This document shows, one piece after another, positions 63,861 through 64,000 of a stretch of 64,000 nt of DNA; position 1 is the stretch's first letter; each line of letters begins with the position of its first letter. The notes under the pieces were generated by a model that worked only from the letters and a program-made list of their open reading frames with translations, did no database searches and was not told the origin of the DNA. This DNA comes from CANLBN01 sp034111645 (GTDB lineage Bacteria; Pseudomonadota; Gammaproteobacteria; Pseudomonadales; Cellvibrionaceae), in the NCBI GenBank assembly GCA_034111645.1, contig JAWUWW010000011.1, forward strand, positions 67,430 to 131,429. Direction: 5' to 3'. Position numbers and translations under genes: made by a program.

Positions 63861-64000
63861 TTACTCGACGATTTTAGCTACAACGCCGGCACCAACTGTT
63901 CTTCCACCTTCACGAATCGCAAAACGTAGGCCGTCTTCCATCGCAATTGGGTGAATCAACGTAACAACCATTTGAATGTTATCACCTGGCATAACCATCT
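63861..64000 (-). CDS. tuf: Elongation factor Tu, C-terminal fragment at the window edge
   Basis: The last 46 codons are present and end in GGRTVGAGVVAKIVE, the invariant EF-Tu C-terminus, preceded by MVMPGDNIQMVVTLIHPIA. EF-Tu delivers aminoacyl-tRNA to the ribosome. The rest lies beyond position 64000, so I cannot tell whether it belongs to an rpsL-rpsG-fusA-tuf operon. Confidence 0.96.
   Translation of the reverse strand, partial: MVMPGDNIQMVVTLIHPIAMEDGLRFAIREGGRTVGAGVVAKIVE

Noticed and set aside
1..64000. Mobile elements, prophage genes, CRISPR arrays, toxin-antitoxin pairs
   Set aside because: I saw no transposase, integrase, phage structural genes, regularly spaced repeats or typical toxin-antitoxin pairs.

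Overview
The window is chromosomal DNA of an AT-rich gammaproteobacterium of the Pseudomonadales/Cellvibrionales type. The placement rests on gene order: petA-petB/C-sspA-sspB behind rplM-rpsI, mltF facing tadA, fabA-fabB, uvrA divergent from an MFS gene and ssb, and bolA next to trhO are all Pseudomonas-like arrangements. The protein sequences also resemble that group. The genus cannot be read from the sequence. I see no insertion sequences, prophage or CRISPR array.

Positions 1-13,000 hold a glycine-betaine/proline-type ABC importer (binding protein, ATPase, and a permease cut by the left edge). Next come an exported amidohydrolase, an SDR oxidoreductase, an aliphatic amidase with an AmiB-like AAA+ partner, a DUF6279 lipoprotein, a 1-Cys peroxiredoxin, the lytic transglycosylase MltF and TadA.

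Positions 13,000-23,500 hold a DUF1653 protein, a 2Fe-2S ferredoxin, a very large DUF2339 membrane protein, TrhO, BolA, a small charged protein and DusC. These are followed by an Anbu-type proteasome-like peptidase, an Aer-like PAS chemoreceptor, tRNA-Arg(ACG) and a Yip1-family membrane protein. Three of the genes modify tRNA (tadA, trhO, dusC), and the tRNA-Arg(ACG) is the expected TadA substrate.

Positions 23,500-32,000 hold sspB, sspA, the cytochrome bc1 genes, rpsI-rplM, galU and fabA-fabB. Cytochromes b and c1 are fused into one 741-residue protein.

Positions 32,000-45,300 are more accessory. A same-strand run contains an SbtA-type bicarbonate transporter, an SbtB-like PII protein, an SDR, a periplasmic-sensor histidine kinase and an NtrC-type regulator whose GAFTGA loop is altered. 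A Cache-domain chemoreceptor, ssb, an MFS transporter and uvrA follow.

Positions 45,300-64,000 are the ribosomal superoperon on the minus strand. From upstream to downstream it comprises S10 (rpsJ to rpsQ), spc (rplN to rpmJ, with secY) and alpha (rpsM-rpsK-rpsD-rpoA-rplQ), with readable promoters for S10 and alpha. Upstream of rpsJ, the usual str linkage is interrupted by yciA-like and ghrA-like genes and by a second-type EF-G gene. The 3' end of tuf lies at the right edge.

The best candidates for something not well described are the SbtA/SbtB plus two-component run with its unusual regulator, the fused cytochrome b/c1, the orphan Anbu peptidase overlapping dusC, and the amiE-amiB pair without its usual partners.
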